From Variovorax boronicumulans NBRC 103145 (GTDB lineage: Bacteria > Pseudomonadota > Gammaproteobacteria > Burkholderiales > Burkholderiaceae_C), in NCBI RefSeq assembly GCF_001591345.1, contig NZ_BCUS01000057.1, positions 1 through 38,235 of the forward strand: a stretch of DNA of 38,235 bases, read 5' to 3'. This document shows, in pieces, positions 1 to 7,349 of this stretch. Both the position numbers and the translations under genes were made by a program. The notes beneath the pieces are model-generated. The model had not been told where the DNA came from. It saw only the letters and a program-made list of their open reading frames with translations, and searched no databases. Each line of letters opens with the position of its first letter. Within the stretch, counting starts at the first letter, position 1.

Positions 1-177
1 TCCGCCCGCGCCCGGTGCCGGCGACTTGGAGCGCTGCACCAGGTACCAGGCACCGCCCCCGAGCGCCACGAGCAGCAGCAGGGCCAGCAGGCTCCCGACC
101 CAGCGGCGCCGGCGCGCCGGAGGATGGGTCGGCGACACGACGGGTGGCAGGGGTTCGGGGGGCGTTTGGGAATCCAT
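1..177 (-). CDS. RND efflux periplasmic adaptor (membrane fusion protein), N-terminal fragment
   Basis: Only the first 59 codons are inside the window; the frame stays open to base 1. The visible part is a short Pro-rich cytoplasmic tail, an Arg cluster (RRRR near residue 23) and one hydrophobic helix (about 28-45), followed by a Lys/Ser/Gly linker. That is the usual N-terminus of MdtA/AcrA-type adaptors anchored by an uncleaved signal helix, which bridge an RND pump to an outer-membrane channel. The family call rests on this short stretch alone, so another bitopic membrane protein is possible. The start is the ATG at 177 after a long intergenic region. A GTAAA direct repeat lies about 93 bases upstream (see 270-285). 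Confidence 0.55.
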   Translation of the reverse strand, partial: MDSQTPPEPLPPVVSPTHPPARRRRWVGSLLALLLLVALGGGAWYLVQRSKSPAPGAGG

Positions 178-269
178 GGGCGGTGCGTGCGAAGGGGTGC
201 GAAAAGGCGGCCTGAAGGGAGGCGGCCTAGAGTACAGCGCGAAATATCACTCCCGCAGTTTTCCGTGCC

Positions 270-285
270 GTAAAGCGACGGTAAA
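270..285. promoter_or_regulatory. GTAAA-N6-GTAAA direct repeat, candidate CpxR/OmpR-type site
   Basis: Two exact GTAAA units at 270-274 and 281-285 are 11 bases apart, one helical turn. The repeat extends to GTAAAGC in both copies. OmpR-class regulators bind such direct repeats, and the E. coli CpxR consensus is GTAAA-N4-8-GTAAA. It lies in the divergent region between the efflux adaptor (start 177) and the membrane protein at 466. Nothing else is recognisable in 178-465. Confidence 0.4.
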
Positions 286-465
286 GCTTCCGTTTGCGCG
301 GCGCCCCGCCATCGCCGGGGTCGCCATTCGCGCCGGCGACCGGCACTTCACGCCGCCCACCCGCATTTCGTCGCATGGCCGTGGCGGGGGCCGGGCGGCA
401 TCGGCACAGTCCGCTCCATCGATTCCCTCCCTGCCCTCATTTCCTTCCACCCAACGGAGCCTCCC

Positions 466-987
466 ATGCTGATGCAAATCCTTCTTCACACCCCGAAGTG
501 GGTGTTCGCCGTGTTCGTCCTGCTGGCCTGGCTCGGTGGCCGGCAGCTCGTGGCCAACCGCATCGGCCTGAACCGCGTGCTGGTGATGCCGGTCGCCATG
601 GCCGGCCTGTCGTTCTGGGGCGTGATGTCGGTGTCCGGCGAGTCGGCCGGCGCCCTGCTCGGCTGGGCCATGGCCGCGCTGCTGCTCGTGGTGCTGGTGC
701 TGCGCCGCCCGCTGCCGGCGACCACGCGCTACGACGCCGCGGCGCGCCAGTTCGAGGTGGCCGGCACCGCCGTGCCGCTGATGCTCATGATGGGCATCTT
801 CCTCACCAAGTACGTGGTGGGCGTGTCGCTGGCCCTGCATCCGGAGCTGCGCCACCAGGCCGCCTTCGCCCTGGGCGTGCCGGCGCTGTACGGCGCCTTC
901 AGCGGCGTCTTCGCGGCCCGCGCCGCACGCCTGTGGCGGCTGGCCGCCGCGTCGGGCGCGATGGTCAGCGGCGCCCGCGCGGCCTAA
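466..987 (+). CDS. Small integral membrane protein, DUF6622-like
   Basis: A 173-residue hydrophobic protein with about five predicted membrane helices (roughly residues 10-25, 35-55, 60-82, 105-130, 138-155), short basic loops and no catalytic motif I recognise. It resembles the DUF6622 family of uncharacterised proteobacterial membrane proteins; the family name is from memory and could not be searched. The ATG at 466 follows a GGAG (456-459) at normal distance. It precedes the desaturase operon by about 40 bases on the same strand and may share its transcript. Function unknown. Confidence 0.65.
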   Translation: MLMQILLHTPKWVFAVFVLLAWLGGRQLVANRIGLNRVLVMPVAMAGLSFWGVMSVSGESAGALLGWAMAALLLVVLVLRRPLPATTRYDAAARQFEVAGTAVPLMLMMGIFLTKYVVGVSLALHPELRHQAAFALGVPALYGAFSGVFAARAARLWRLAAASGAMVSGARAA

Positions 988-1028
988 GATTCCGACGCCC
1001 CGCCCGCCCTTCGCCGCCAGGAACCGCC

Positions 1029-1994
1029 ATGACCGTGCTCGTGTTGATCCTCAAGATTTCCATCTCGGTGGTGCTGCTTGCCTCGCTGGCCGAAGCGCTG
1101 GTGCTGTCATGGCGCAACGGCTGGCGCAGCTACGACTGGAAGGCGGCGGGCATCTCGGTGTTCGACTTCCTGGTGCGCGAATACCCGCTGCGCTGGCTGC
1201 TGCCGCTGGCCTTCTGGGTCGGCGCCATGGACTGGCTCTACGCCCACCGGCTCTTCACGCTGCCGATGGACCACTGGACCGGCTGGCTCGCCTGCTTCGT
1301 CGGCCAGGAGTTCTGCTACTACTGGTACCACCGCGCCGCGCACCGCGTGCGCTGGTTCTGGTGCACCCACGCCGTGCACCATTCGCCGAACCAGCTGAAC
1401 CTGTCGGCCGCCTACCGCTTCGGCTGGACCGGCCGGCTCACCGGCACGCTGGCCTTCTTCCTGCTGGCGCCGCTCCTGGGCATGCCGCCGCGGATCATCC
1501 TGCTGATGCTCACGCTGAACCTGCTCTACCAGTTCTGGATTCACGCGACCTGGATTCCGAAGCTCGGCCCGCTCGAATGGGTGCTGAACACGCCCTCGGC
1601 CCACCGCGTGCACCACGCCTCGAACCTGGAGTACCTGGACGGCAACTACGGCGGCGTGCTGATCGTGTTCGACCGCCTGTTCGGCACCTACATCCCCGAG
1701 CGCGCCGACCTGCCCTGCCGCTACGGGCTGGTGAAGCCGATCACCTCGTACAACCTGTTCGAGATCGAGTTCAGCCAATGGCGCGACCTGTGGCGCGACC
1801 TGCGTTCGGCGCGTTCGCTGCGCGCCTTCGTCGGCTACCTCGTGAAGCCGCCGGGCTGGCGGCCGGACGGGCCGGGCGAGACCACCGAGGAGCTGCGCCA
1901 GCGCGCGGCCCTGGCACCTTCACCGTCGATGCCGGCATCGGCCGCCAGCGACTTCGTTCCCCTTTCACCTGTCTCTCTCAAGGAGCTGTCATGA
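1029..1994 (+). CDS. Sterol desaturase / fatty acid hydroxylase superfamily protein
   Basis: A 321-residue membrane protein carrying the histidine clusters of the di-iron fatty-acid-hydroxylase superfamily: HRAAH (101-105), HAVHH (114-118), a lone His172 and HRVHH (192-196). These would hold a non-haem di-iron centre at the cytoplasmic face of four to five membrane helices. Members hydroxylate or desaturate lipids; the substrate here is not evident. The ATG at 1029 has AGGAA just upstream. Its stop overlaps the next start (ATGA at 1991-1994), so it is translationally coupled to the 2TM protein and, through it, to a LytS/LytTR pair. That suggests the enzyme and sensor belong to one envelope-response unit (inference). 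Confidence 0.88.
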   Translation: MTVLVLILKISISVVLLASLAEALVLSWRNGWRSYDWKAAGISVFDFLVREYPLRWLLPLAFWVGAMDWLYAHRLFTLPMDHWTGWLACFVGQEFCYYWYHRAAHRVRWFWCTHAVHHSPNQLNLSAAYRFGWTGRLTGTLAFFLLAPLLGMPPRIILLMLTLNLLYQFWIHATWIPKLGPLEWVLNTPSAHRVHHASNLEYLDGNYGGVLIVFDRLFGTYIPERADLPCRYGLVKPITSYNLFEIEFSQWRDLWRDLRSARSLRAFVGYLVKPPGWRPDGPGETTEELRQRAALAPSPSMPASAASDFVPLSPVSLKELS

Positions 1995-2302
1995 CCCCCA
2001 TGTCCTCTTCCTCTTCTTCCTCCTCCTCTTCTTCGTCCGCCGACATCGAGCGGCGCGCCCGCCGCCGCGCCGGCGCCAAGATGGGCTGGTTCATCCATGC
2101 CTTCGTCTATGTGGTCGTCAATGTCGGGCTGGTTGCGCTCGCGGCCTCGCGCGGCCACAACTGGGCCGTGTACCCGCTCATGGGATGGGGCCTGGGCCTG
2201 CTGATCCACGGCGCCGTGGTCTGGCTCATCGCGCCCGGCGGCGGCCTGTACGACCAGCTGCTGGAACGTGAGCGCCGTGCGCTAGGCGGGGACCGCCGGT
2301 GA
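1991..2302 (+). CDS. 2TM domain-containing protein with a 12-serine tract
   Basis: 103 residues: MTPM, an uninterrupted run of 12 serines (2003-2038), a basic segment, then two hydrophobic helices (about residues 34-50 and 60-80) separated by a short loop with W-PLMGWG, ending in a basic tail. This matches the 2TM domain family, often found next to LytTR-type regulators or histidine kinases. It overlaps the hydroxylase stop by 4 bases and the kinase start by 4 bases (GTGA at 2299-2302), so all three are coupled. The serine tract is a TCN simple repeat, prone to length change but always in frame. The second ATG at 2000 is an alternative start. Confidence 0.8.
   Translation: MTPMSSSSSSSSSSSSADIERRARRRAGAKMGWFIHAFVYVVVNVGLVALAASRGHNWAVYPLMGWGLGLLIHGAVVWLIAPGGGLYDQLLERERRALGGDRR
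2003..2038 (+). repeat. TCN trinucleotide tract encoding Ser12
   Basis: Twelve consecutive serine codons, all TCC, TCT or TCG, at the start of the 2TM gene. Because the unit is three bases, slippage would change the length of the linker and not the frame. Confidence 0.9.
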
Positions 2303-3384
2303 CGGCCACGGCGGACGACACGCCACGCCCGTCGCGCTTTCGCGCCGAGAACCTGCGAGACATCCTGCGGCACGGCCTGATCACGGCCGCCTTCTGCTGC
2401 GTCATCGCCGCGGCGCTGACCGTCTCGGGCATGGGCAGCTGGAGTTCGCAGATGGTGTATTCGCTGTCGATCGGAACGATCAGCTGGCTGGTCATCGACA
2501 CCGGGCGCCTGTTCATCAGCGGCCACCAGAACGTGCTCTGGCCGCACGGGCCCTGGGGCTTCGTGCTGGTGGCCTTCGGCGTCACGCTGGGCTTCCTCGG
2601 CGGCGGCGCCATCGGGGACGCCTGGGTCGGCCGGCCGCTGTTCGACTTCACCGGCTTCGCCCGGCACCGGATGGTCTCCACCATCGTCATCACGCTGGCG
2701 GCCACCATCGGCATGTGCTACTTCTTCTACAGCCTCGGGCGCAGCAAGCACATGCAGCGCCAGCTCGACCTGGCGCAGCGAGACGCCACGGACGCCCGCC
2801 TCAAGCTGCTCGAAACCCAGCTCGAGCCGCACATGCTGTTCAACACGCTGGCCAACCTGCGCGTGCTGATCACCGTCGACCCGCCGCGCGCCGTGGCGAT
2901 GCTCGACCGGCTCAACAGTTATTTGCGCATGACGCTCAGCGGCTCGCGCGCGCTGTCGCATCCGCTGTCGGCCGAGTTCGACCGGCTGGGCGACTACCTC
3001 GAGCTGATGTCGGTGCGCATGGGCGAGCGCCTGCGCTACACGCTCGACCTGCCCGACGACCTGCGCGACACACCCGTGCCGCCGCTGCTGCTGCAGCCGC
3101 TGGTCGAGAACAGCATCCGCCACGGCCTCGAGCCCCAGGTCGAAGGCGGCGAAATTGCCGTGCGCGCGCGCCGCGAGGCGGGCGAACTGGTCATCGAGGT
3201 GAGCGACACCGGTGTCGGGCTCGATGCGGCACCGCCGCAGCCTTCGGAAGACGGAGGCTTCGGGCTCGAACAGGTGCGCGAGCGGCTGACCACCGTGTAC
3301 GGCGAGCAAGGCCGCCTGAGCCTGGCCCCCGCGCCCACGGGCGGCGGAACGCGCGTCACCCTGAACCTTCCCCTGCCCGCCTGA
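2299..3384 (+). CDS. LytS-type sensor histidine kinase (His_kinase + HATPase_c)
   Basis: 361 residues. The N-terminal 145 hold about four membrane helices with no large periplasmic loop. Then comes a coiled linker and the His_kinase domain with the phosphoacceptor His178 in LEPHMLFNTL. The ATPase domain follows, with N-box LVENSIRHGL (268-277), G1 motif DTGVGL (303-308) and GGFGLEQVRERL (319-330). This is the LytS/YehU/AlgZ class. The start is GTG at 2299, overlapping the previous stop by 4 bases. The partner is the LytTR regulator 29 bases downstream. The signal is unknown; sensing by bare membrane helices and linkage to a lipid-modifying enzyme point to the membrane itself (inference). Confidence 0.93.
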   Translation: MTATADDTPRPSRFRAENLRDILRHGLITAAFCCVIAAALTVSGMGSWSSQMVYSLSIGTISWLVIDTGRLFISGHQNVLWPHGPWGFVLVAFGVTLGFLGGGAIGDAWVGRPLFDFTGFARHRMVSTIVITLAATIGMCYFFYSLGRSKHMQRQLDLAQRDATDARLKLLETQLEPHMLFNTLANLRVLITVDPPRAVAMLDRLNSYLRMTLSGSRALSHPLSAEFDRLGDYLELMSVRMGERLRYTLDLPDDLRDTPVPPLLLQPLVENSIRHGLEPQVEGGEIAVRARREAGELVIEVSDTGVGLDAAPPQPSEDGGFGLEQVRERLTTVYGEQGRLSLAPAPTGGGTRVTLNLPLPA

Positions 3385-3413
3385 ACAGGCCCCACGACAA
3401 CAACAAGAAGACG

Positions 3414-4253
3414 ATGCCCCTCACCGCCCTCATCGCCGAAGACGAACCCCTGCTGGCCCAGGCCCTGCAGGCCGAACTGGCCGCCGCCTGGCCCGAGCTG
3501 CGCGTGGTCGCCACCGCCCGCGACGGCCGCAGCGCCGTGCGCGAGGCGTTAAGGCTGCTGCCGCAGGTGCTGTTCTTCGACATCCGCATGCCCGGCCTGG
3601 ACGGCCTGGGCGCCGCCGCCGAACTGGCCGACAGCTGGCCCACCGACGAAGCGCCGATGCCGCAGCTGGTGTTCGTCACCGCCTACGACGAATACGCCGC
3701 GCGCGCCTTCGAGGCCGAAGCCATCGACTACGTGCTCAAGCCCGTGCAGCCCGAGCGCCTGCGCAAGACCGTGGCGCGGCTGCGGCAGGCGCTGGCGGCG
3801 GCCGCGCCGTCGATGACGCCGCCCATCCCGCCTGACGAGGCGCTGGAGCGCTCCCTCGCCCAATGGCGCCAGGTGCTGGGCGCCGCCGGCGGGGCCCCGT
3901 CGGCATCGTCGTCACCGTCAGCGCCGCTGCGCATGATCGCCGCCAGCGATGCCGGCGGCGCCACCGTGCGCATGGTGCCGATCGACGAGGTGCTGTATTT
4001 CGAGGCCGCCGACAAGTACTTGCGCGTGCTCACCGCCACGCAGGAATACCTGATCCGCACGCCGCTGAAGCAGCTGCTGCCCCAGCTCGATGCCGACACC
4101 TTCTGGCAGGTGCACCGGGCGGTGGTGGTGCGCAGCGCGGCCATCGAGGCGGTGCACCGCGACGAGGCCGGCAAGCTGCACCTCGCGCTGCGCGGGCGGG
4201 CCGAGAAGATCCCGGTCAGCCGGCTCTACGCCCACCTGTTTCGCGCCATGTGA
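3414..4253 (+). CDS. LytTR-family response regulator
   Basis: 279 residues. The receiver domain has the acidic pair E9/D10, phosphoacceptor Asp56 (FFDIRMPG), Thr89 and Lys109 (LKPV). A Pro/Ala/Ser-rich linker (about 128-168) leads to a C-terminal LytTR DNA-binding domain (about 172-277) with the typical FEAADKYLRV and FWQVHRAVVV segments. It is the cognate partner of the kinase immediately upstream. The ATG at 3414 is the first codon that gives an intact receiver domain. The gene is closed by a strong hairpin terminator at 4282-4302. The target genes cannot be read from the sequence; autoregulation of the operon is usual for this class. Confidence 0.93.
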   Translation: MPLTALIAEDEPLLAQALQAELAAAWPELRVVATARDGRSAVREALRLLPQVLFFDIRMPGLDGLGAAAELADSWPTDEAPMPQLVFVTAYDEYAARAFEAEAIDYVLKPVQPERLRKTVARLRQALAAAAPSMTPPIPPDEALERSLAQWRQVLGAAGGAPSASSSPSAPLRMIAASDAGGATVRMVPIDEVLYFEAADKYLRVLTATQEYLIRTPLKQLLPQLDADTFWQVHRAVVVRSAAIEAVHRDEAGKLHLALRGRAEKIPVSRLYAHLFRAM

Positions 4254-4276
4254 AATCCAGGCGCCGGGCACGCAGC

Positions 4277-4308
4277 AAAAAGCCGGCCTTTTCGGGGCCG
4301 GCTTTTTT
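4277..4308. terminator. Bidirectional rho-independent terminator
   Basis: A perfect 7-bp GC stem GCCGGCC (4282-4288) / GGCCGGC (4296-4302) with loop TTTTCGG, preceded by A5 (4277-4281) and followed by T6 (4303-4308). The A and T runs let it work on both strands. It separates the LytTR gene (+) from the convergent repeat-protein gene (-). Confidence 0.9.
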
Positions 4309-4334
4309 CATTCAGTCACGAATGGCGTTGTAAA

Positions 4335-4694
4335 TCAGCGCCAGTGGCCGTGTCCGTGGCCATGACCGCGGTGATAACCACGACCGTAGTAGCGCGGGCC
4401 GTAATAGGCCGGCGGCGGTGCGTAGTAGACCGGTGCCGGACGGTAGTACACCGGCGGCGGCGGACGGTAGTAGACCGGGGGCGGCGGTGCGTAATACACC
4501 GGGGCCGGCGGCGCATAGACCGGGGCCGGGTAGTAGGCGGGACCGCCCACGCCGACCGCCACGCCGGGCACGCCGACGCCGATCGACCAGCTCACGTCGC
4601 CGCGGGCGCTGGCCGAGGTGGCGGCAAACAGCGCACCGAAGGCCACCGCACCGGTGGCGGCCCATTTGAAGAGGGTAGAACGTGTGACGCTCAT
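4335..4694 (-). CDS. Secreted Tyr/Pro-repeat protein, function unknown
   Basis: 119 residues: a signal peptide (about 1-30, cut after SASA), a Gly/Val-rich segment GVPGVAVGVG (41-50), then repeats of P-P-x-P-V-Y-Y (about 60-95) and a Gly/His/Arg tail ending GHGHGHGHWR. Small proteins of this type, annotated as hypothetical or PXPV-repeat proteins, are common in Burkholderiales. The Tyr/Pro repeats suggest an extended cell-surface or periplasmic chain, and the terminal His repeats could bind metal (inference). Start chosen at 4694 because AAGGAG lies nine bases upstream; an in-frame ATG further upstream lacks such a site. It is transcribed divergently from glnS. Confidence 0.8.
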   Translation of the reverse strand: MSVTRSTLFKWAATGAVAFGALFAATSASARGDVSWSIGVGVPGVAVGVGGPAYYPAPVYAPPAPVYYAPPPPVYYRPPPPVYYRPAPVYYAPPPAYYGPRYYGRGYHRGHGHGHGHWR

Positions 4695-4831
4695 GATGTG
4701 GGACTCCTTGTTGGGGGGCGTTGTGCGCCCCATGTCCGTATTGAACGCTGCAATTGCAAAGCGGGTGGACGCTGCATTGTGAAGAGCGTTGCCAAAAGTA
4801 ACCCCGACAGGCCCCCCTCTAGAATGACGCG

Positions 4832-6649
4832 ATGACCTCCCCGACCGACAAAAGCGGCACCAAAACGACCGCTGCACCGAGCAATTTCCTGCGCCACGTG
4901 ATCGAGAACGACCTCGCACAGGGTGCCTACGCAGGCCGCACCTGGGGCGGTTCCCCGGGCGACGCCGCCCACCACGCCCAGGGCATGCCCGACCCCGCCA
5001 AGGTGCGCATGCGCTTTCCGCCCGAGCCCAATGGCTACCTGCACATCGGCCACGCCAAGAGCATCTGGCTGAATTTCGAGCTGGCCAAGGAATACGGCGG
5101 CGTGTGCCACCTGCGCTTCGACGACACCAACCCTGAGAAGGAAGAGCAGGAGTACGTCGATTCCATCCGCGACGCCGTGAAGTGGCTCGGCTACGAAACC
5201 TACCTGGCCGACCGCCCCAGCGCGCCCGGCACGATTCAGGAGCACGAGTATTTCGCCAGCAACTACTTCGACTTCATGTACGAAGCCGCCGAGTACCTGA
5301 TCGGCGCCGGCCTGGCGTACGTCGACGAGCAGACGCCCGAAGAAATGCGCGCCAACCGCGGCGACTTCAACACGCCCGGCACCGACAGCCGCTTTCGCAG
5401 CCGCACGCCCGACGAAAACCTGGCGCGCTTTCGCGAAATGCGCGACGGCAAGCTCGCCGACGGCGCCGCCATCCTGCGCGCCAAGATCGACATGGCGAGC
5501 CCCAACATCAACATGCGCGACCCCGCGCTGTACCGCATCCGCCGCGCCACCCACCACAACACGGGCGACAAGTGGTGCATCTACCCGATGTACACCTACG
5601 CGCACCCCATCGAAGACGCGCTGGAGCAGATCACCCACTCCATCTGCACGCTCGAATTCGAAGACCAGCGCCCCTTCTACGACTGGCTGCTCGACCGCCT
5701 GGCCGAAGGCGGCTTGGTCGCCAGCCCGCACCCCCGCCAGTACGAATTCGCCCGCCTGAACGTGACCCACGTGATGACCAGCAAGCGCAAGCTGCGCCAG
5801 CTGGTCGAGGAAAAGCACGTCGACGGCTGGGACGACCCCCGCATGCCCACCATCGCCGGCCTGCGCCGCCGCGGCTACACGCCCGCCGCGCTGCAGCTGT
5901 TCTGCGAACGCAGCGGCACCACCAAGTCGGGCGGCTGGATCGAGTACGCCAGCCTGGAGGCCGCGCTGCGCGACACCCTCGACCCCATCGCGCCGCGCGC
6001 CATGGCCGTGCTCGACCCGGTGAAGCTCGTCATCACCAACTGGGGTGAGCTGATGGGCAGCGACGACACGCTCGACGACTGCTCCGCCCCCGTGCACCCG
6101 CACCACCCCGAAATGGGCAAGCGCGAATTCAAGCTCGGCCGCGAAGTCTGGATCGAGCGCACCGACTACGAAGACGTGCAGCCCAAGGGCTTCTTCCGCC
6201 TGTTCCCCGGCAACAAGGTGCGCCTCAAGTACGGCCACGTCATCGAATGCACCGGCGCCACGCGCGACGCCGACGGCAAGCTCCTCGAAGTGCAAGCCAC
6301 GCTGGTGCCCGACACCAAGAGCGGCACGCCCGGCGCGGACGCGATCAAGGTCAAGGGCAACATCACCTGGGTGGCTGCTGCGGATGCCGTGCAGGCCGAG
6401 GTGCGGTTGTACGAGCGCCTCTTCGCCGAAGCCAACCCGGGCAGCGGCGAGCTGCTGGACGAGCTGAACAAGCACAGCCTCGAGGTGTGCACGGCCTTCG
6501 TCGAGCCTTCACTGGCGAAGGCCGAGCCCGGTGTCGGCATCCAGTTCGAACGGCATGGCTACTTCGTGCGCGACACGAAGGGCGGCGCCGCCGGCGGACA
6601 GGTGGTGTTCAACCGCGCGGCGGGGATGCGGGACAGCTGGGCCAAGTAA
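4832..6649 (+). CDS. glnS: Glutaminyl-tRNA synthetase
   Basis: 605 residues, slightly longer than E. coli GlnRS. It charges tRNA-Gln with glutamine in the cytoplasm. Class I signatures are clear: PPEPNGYLHIGHAKS with HIGH at 71-74, FDDTNPEKE, and the KMSKS equivalent MTSKRKL (315-321), where Thr replaces the usual Met. GWDDPRMPTI and GLRRRGYTP are characteristic of GlnRS rather than GluRS. The C-terminal beta-barrel anticodon-binding domains follow. The ATG at 4832 lies only six bases after a TAGAAT (4820-4825), so the transcript may have almost no leader. A clear terminator follows at 6672-6703, making it a single-gene unit. Confidence 0.97.
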   Translation: MTSPTDKSGTKTTAAPSNFLRHVIENDLAQGAYAGRTWGGSPGDAAHHAQGMPDPAKVRMRFPPEPNGYLHIGHAKSIWLNFELAKEYGGVCHLRFDDTNPEKEEQEYVDSIRDAVKWLGYETYLADRPSAPGTIQEHEYFASNYFDFMYEAAEYLIGAGLAYVDEQTPEEMRANRGDFNTPGTDSRFRSRTPDENLARFREMRDGKLADGAAILRAKIDMASPNINMRDPALYRIRRATHHNTGDKWCIYPMYTYAHPIEDALEQITHSICTLEFEDQRPFYDWLLDRLAEGGLVASPHPRQYEFARLNVTHVMTSKRKLRQLVEEKHVDGWDDPRMPTIAGLRRRGYTPAALQLFCERSGTTKSGGWIEYASLEAALRDTLDPIAPRAMAVLDPVKLVITNWGELMGSDDTLDDCSAPVHPHHPEMGKREFKLGREVWIERTDYEDVQPKGFFRLFPGNKVRLKYGHVIECTGATRDADGKLLEVQATLVPDTKSGTPGADAIKVKGNITWVAAADAVQAEVRLYERLFAEANPGSGELLDELNKHSLEVCTAFVEPSLAKAEPGVGIQFERHGYFVRDTKGGAAGGQVVFNRAAGMRDSWAK

Positions 6650-6671
6650 GCCCGCTGCCGCACTCTCCCGC

Positions 6672-6703
6672 AAAGCCGGGGCCGTCATGGCTCCGGCTTT
6701 TTT
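6672..6703 (+). terminator. Rho-independent terminator of glnS
   Basis: A 12-bp stem, AAAGCCGGGGCC (6672-6683) with GGCTCCGGCTTT (6689-6700), has one G-T wobble and loop GTCAT, ending in T6 (6698-6703). It lies 22 bases after the glnS stop. Confidence 0.9.
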
Positions 6704-6745
6704 CTTGCGCCGAGCGTCGACAGACCCCGGCTATCCTGTCGGTTC

Positions 6746-7312
6746 ATGAACGCCCCGAGCCTTTCTTCGTCCCGCCTCATCCGCTTCAACAAACCCTACG
6801 GCGTCCTCAGCCAGTTCACGCCCGAGGGCCGCTGGCGCGGGCTGAAGGACTTCATCGACCTCCCCGGTGTCTACGTCGCCGGCCGCCTCGATGCCGACAG
6901 CGAAGGCCTGCTGCTGCTCACCGACGACGGCAAGCTCCAGGCGCGCATCGCCGATCCGCGCTTCAAGATGGAGAAGACCTACTGGGTGCAGGTCGAGGGC
7001 GTGCCGACCGACGAAGCGCTGGCGGCGCTGCGCAACGGCGTGCAGCTCAACGACGGCCCCACGCGCCCCGCACGGGCACGCCGGCTCGACCCGCCGCCCG
7101 CCGTGTGGAACCGCGAGCCCCCCATCCGCGAGCGCAAGCTCATTCCCACCGCGTGGCTGGAGCTGGCGATCAGCGAAGGCCGCAACCGCCAGGTGCGGCG
7201 CATGACGGCGGCCGTGGGGCTGCCGACGCTGCGCCTCATCCGCGCCGCCATCGGGCCCTACACGCTCGACGGGCTCGCGCCCGGAACCTGGCGGGAACAG
7301 AGCGGCGGCTGA
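6746..7312 (+). CDS. rluE: 23S rRNA pseudouridine synthase, RluE type
   Basis: 188 residues of the RsuA/RluB/E/F family. RFNKPYGVLSQF at the start, the catalytic loop AGRLDADSEGLLLLT with nucleophile Asp49, and GRNRQVRRMTAAVGLPTLRLIR near the end are diagnostic. There is no N-terminal S4 domain, and the length matches RluE, which in E. coli makes pseudouridine 2457 in 23S rRNA. RluB and RluF are longer, so RluE is the best fit, though the exact site cannot be proved here. An almost perfect GC hairpin straddles the stop codon (7302-7320) without a U-tract. Confidence 0.88.
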   Translation: MNAPSLSSSRLIRFNKPYGVLSQFTPEGRWRGLKDFIDLPGVYVAGRLDADSEGLLLLTDDGKLQARIADPRFKMEKTYWVQVEGVPTDEALAALRNGVQLNDGPTRPARARRLDPPPAVWNREPPIRERKLIPTAWLELAISEGRNRQVRRMTAAVGLPTLRLIRAAIGPYTLDGLAPGTWREQSGG

Positions 7313-7320
7313 GCCGCCGC
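7302..7320 (+). other. GC-rich hairpin across the rluE stop codon
   Basis: GCGGCGGCT (7302-7310) and AGCCGCCGC (7312-7320) are perfect inverted arms around the TGA stop. No run of T follows, so it is not a standard terminator; it could protect the 3' end or slow readthrough into the peptidase gene. Confidence 0.35.
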
Positions 7321-7349
7321 ACCCTCAACTCCTCTTTCGAATCCTGTCC

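Noticed and set aside
4691..6475. Very long open frame opposite glnS (and similar ones opposite the TonB receptor, permeases and gshA)
   Set aside because: In high-GC DNA the antisense frame is often open. These translations are low-complexity (Ala, Arg, Gly, His) with no domain, whereas the sense frames encode clear families.
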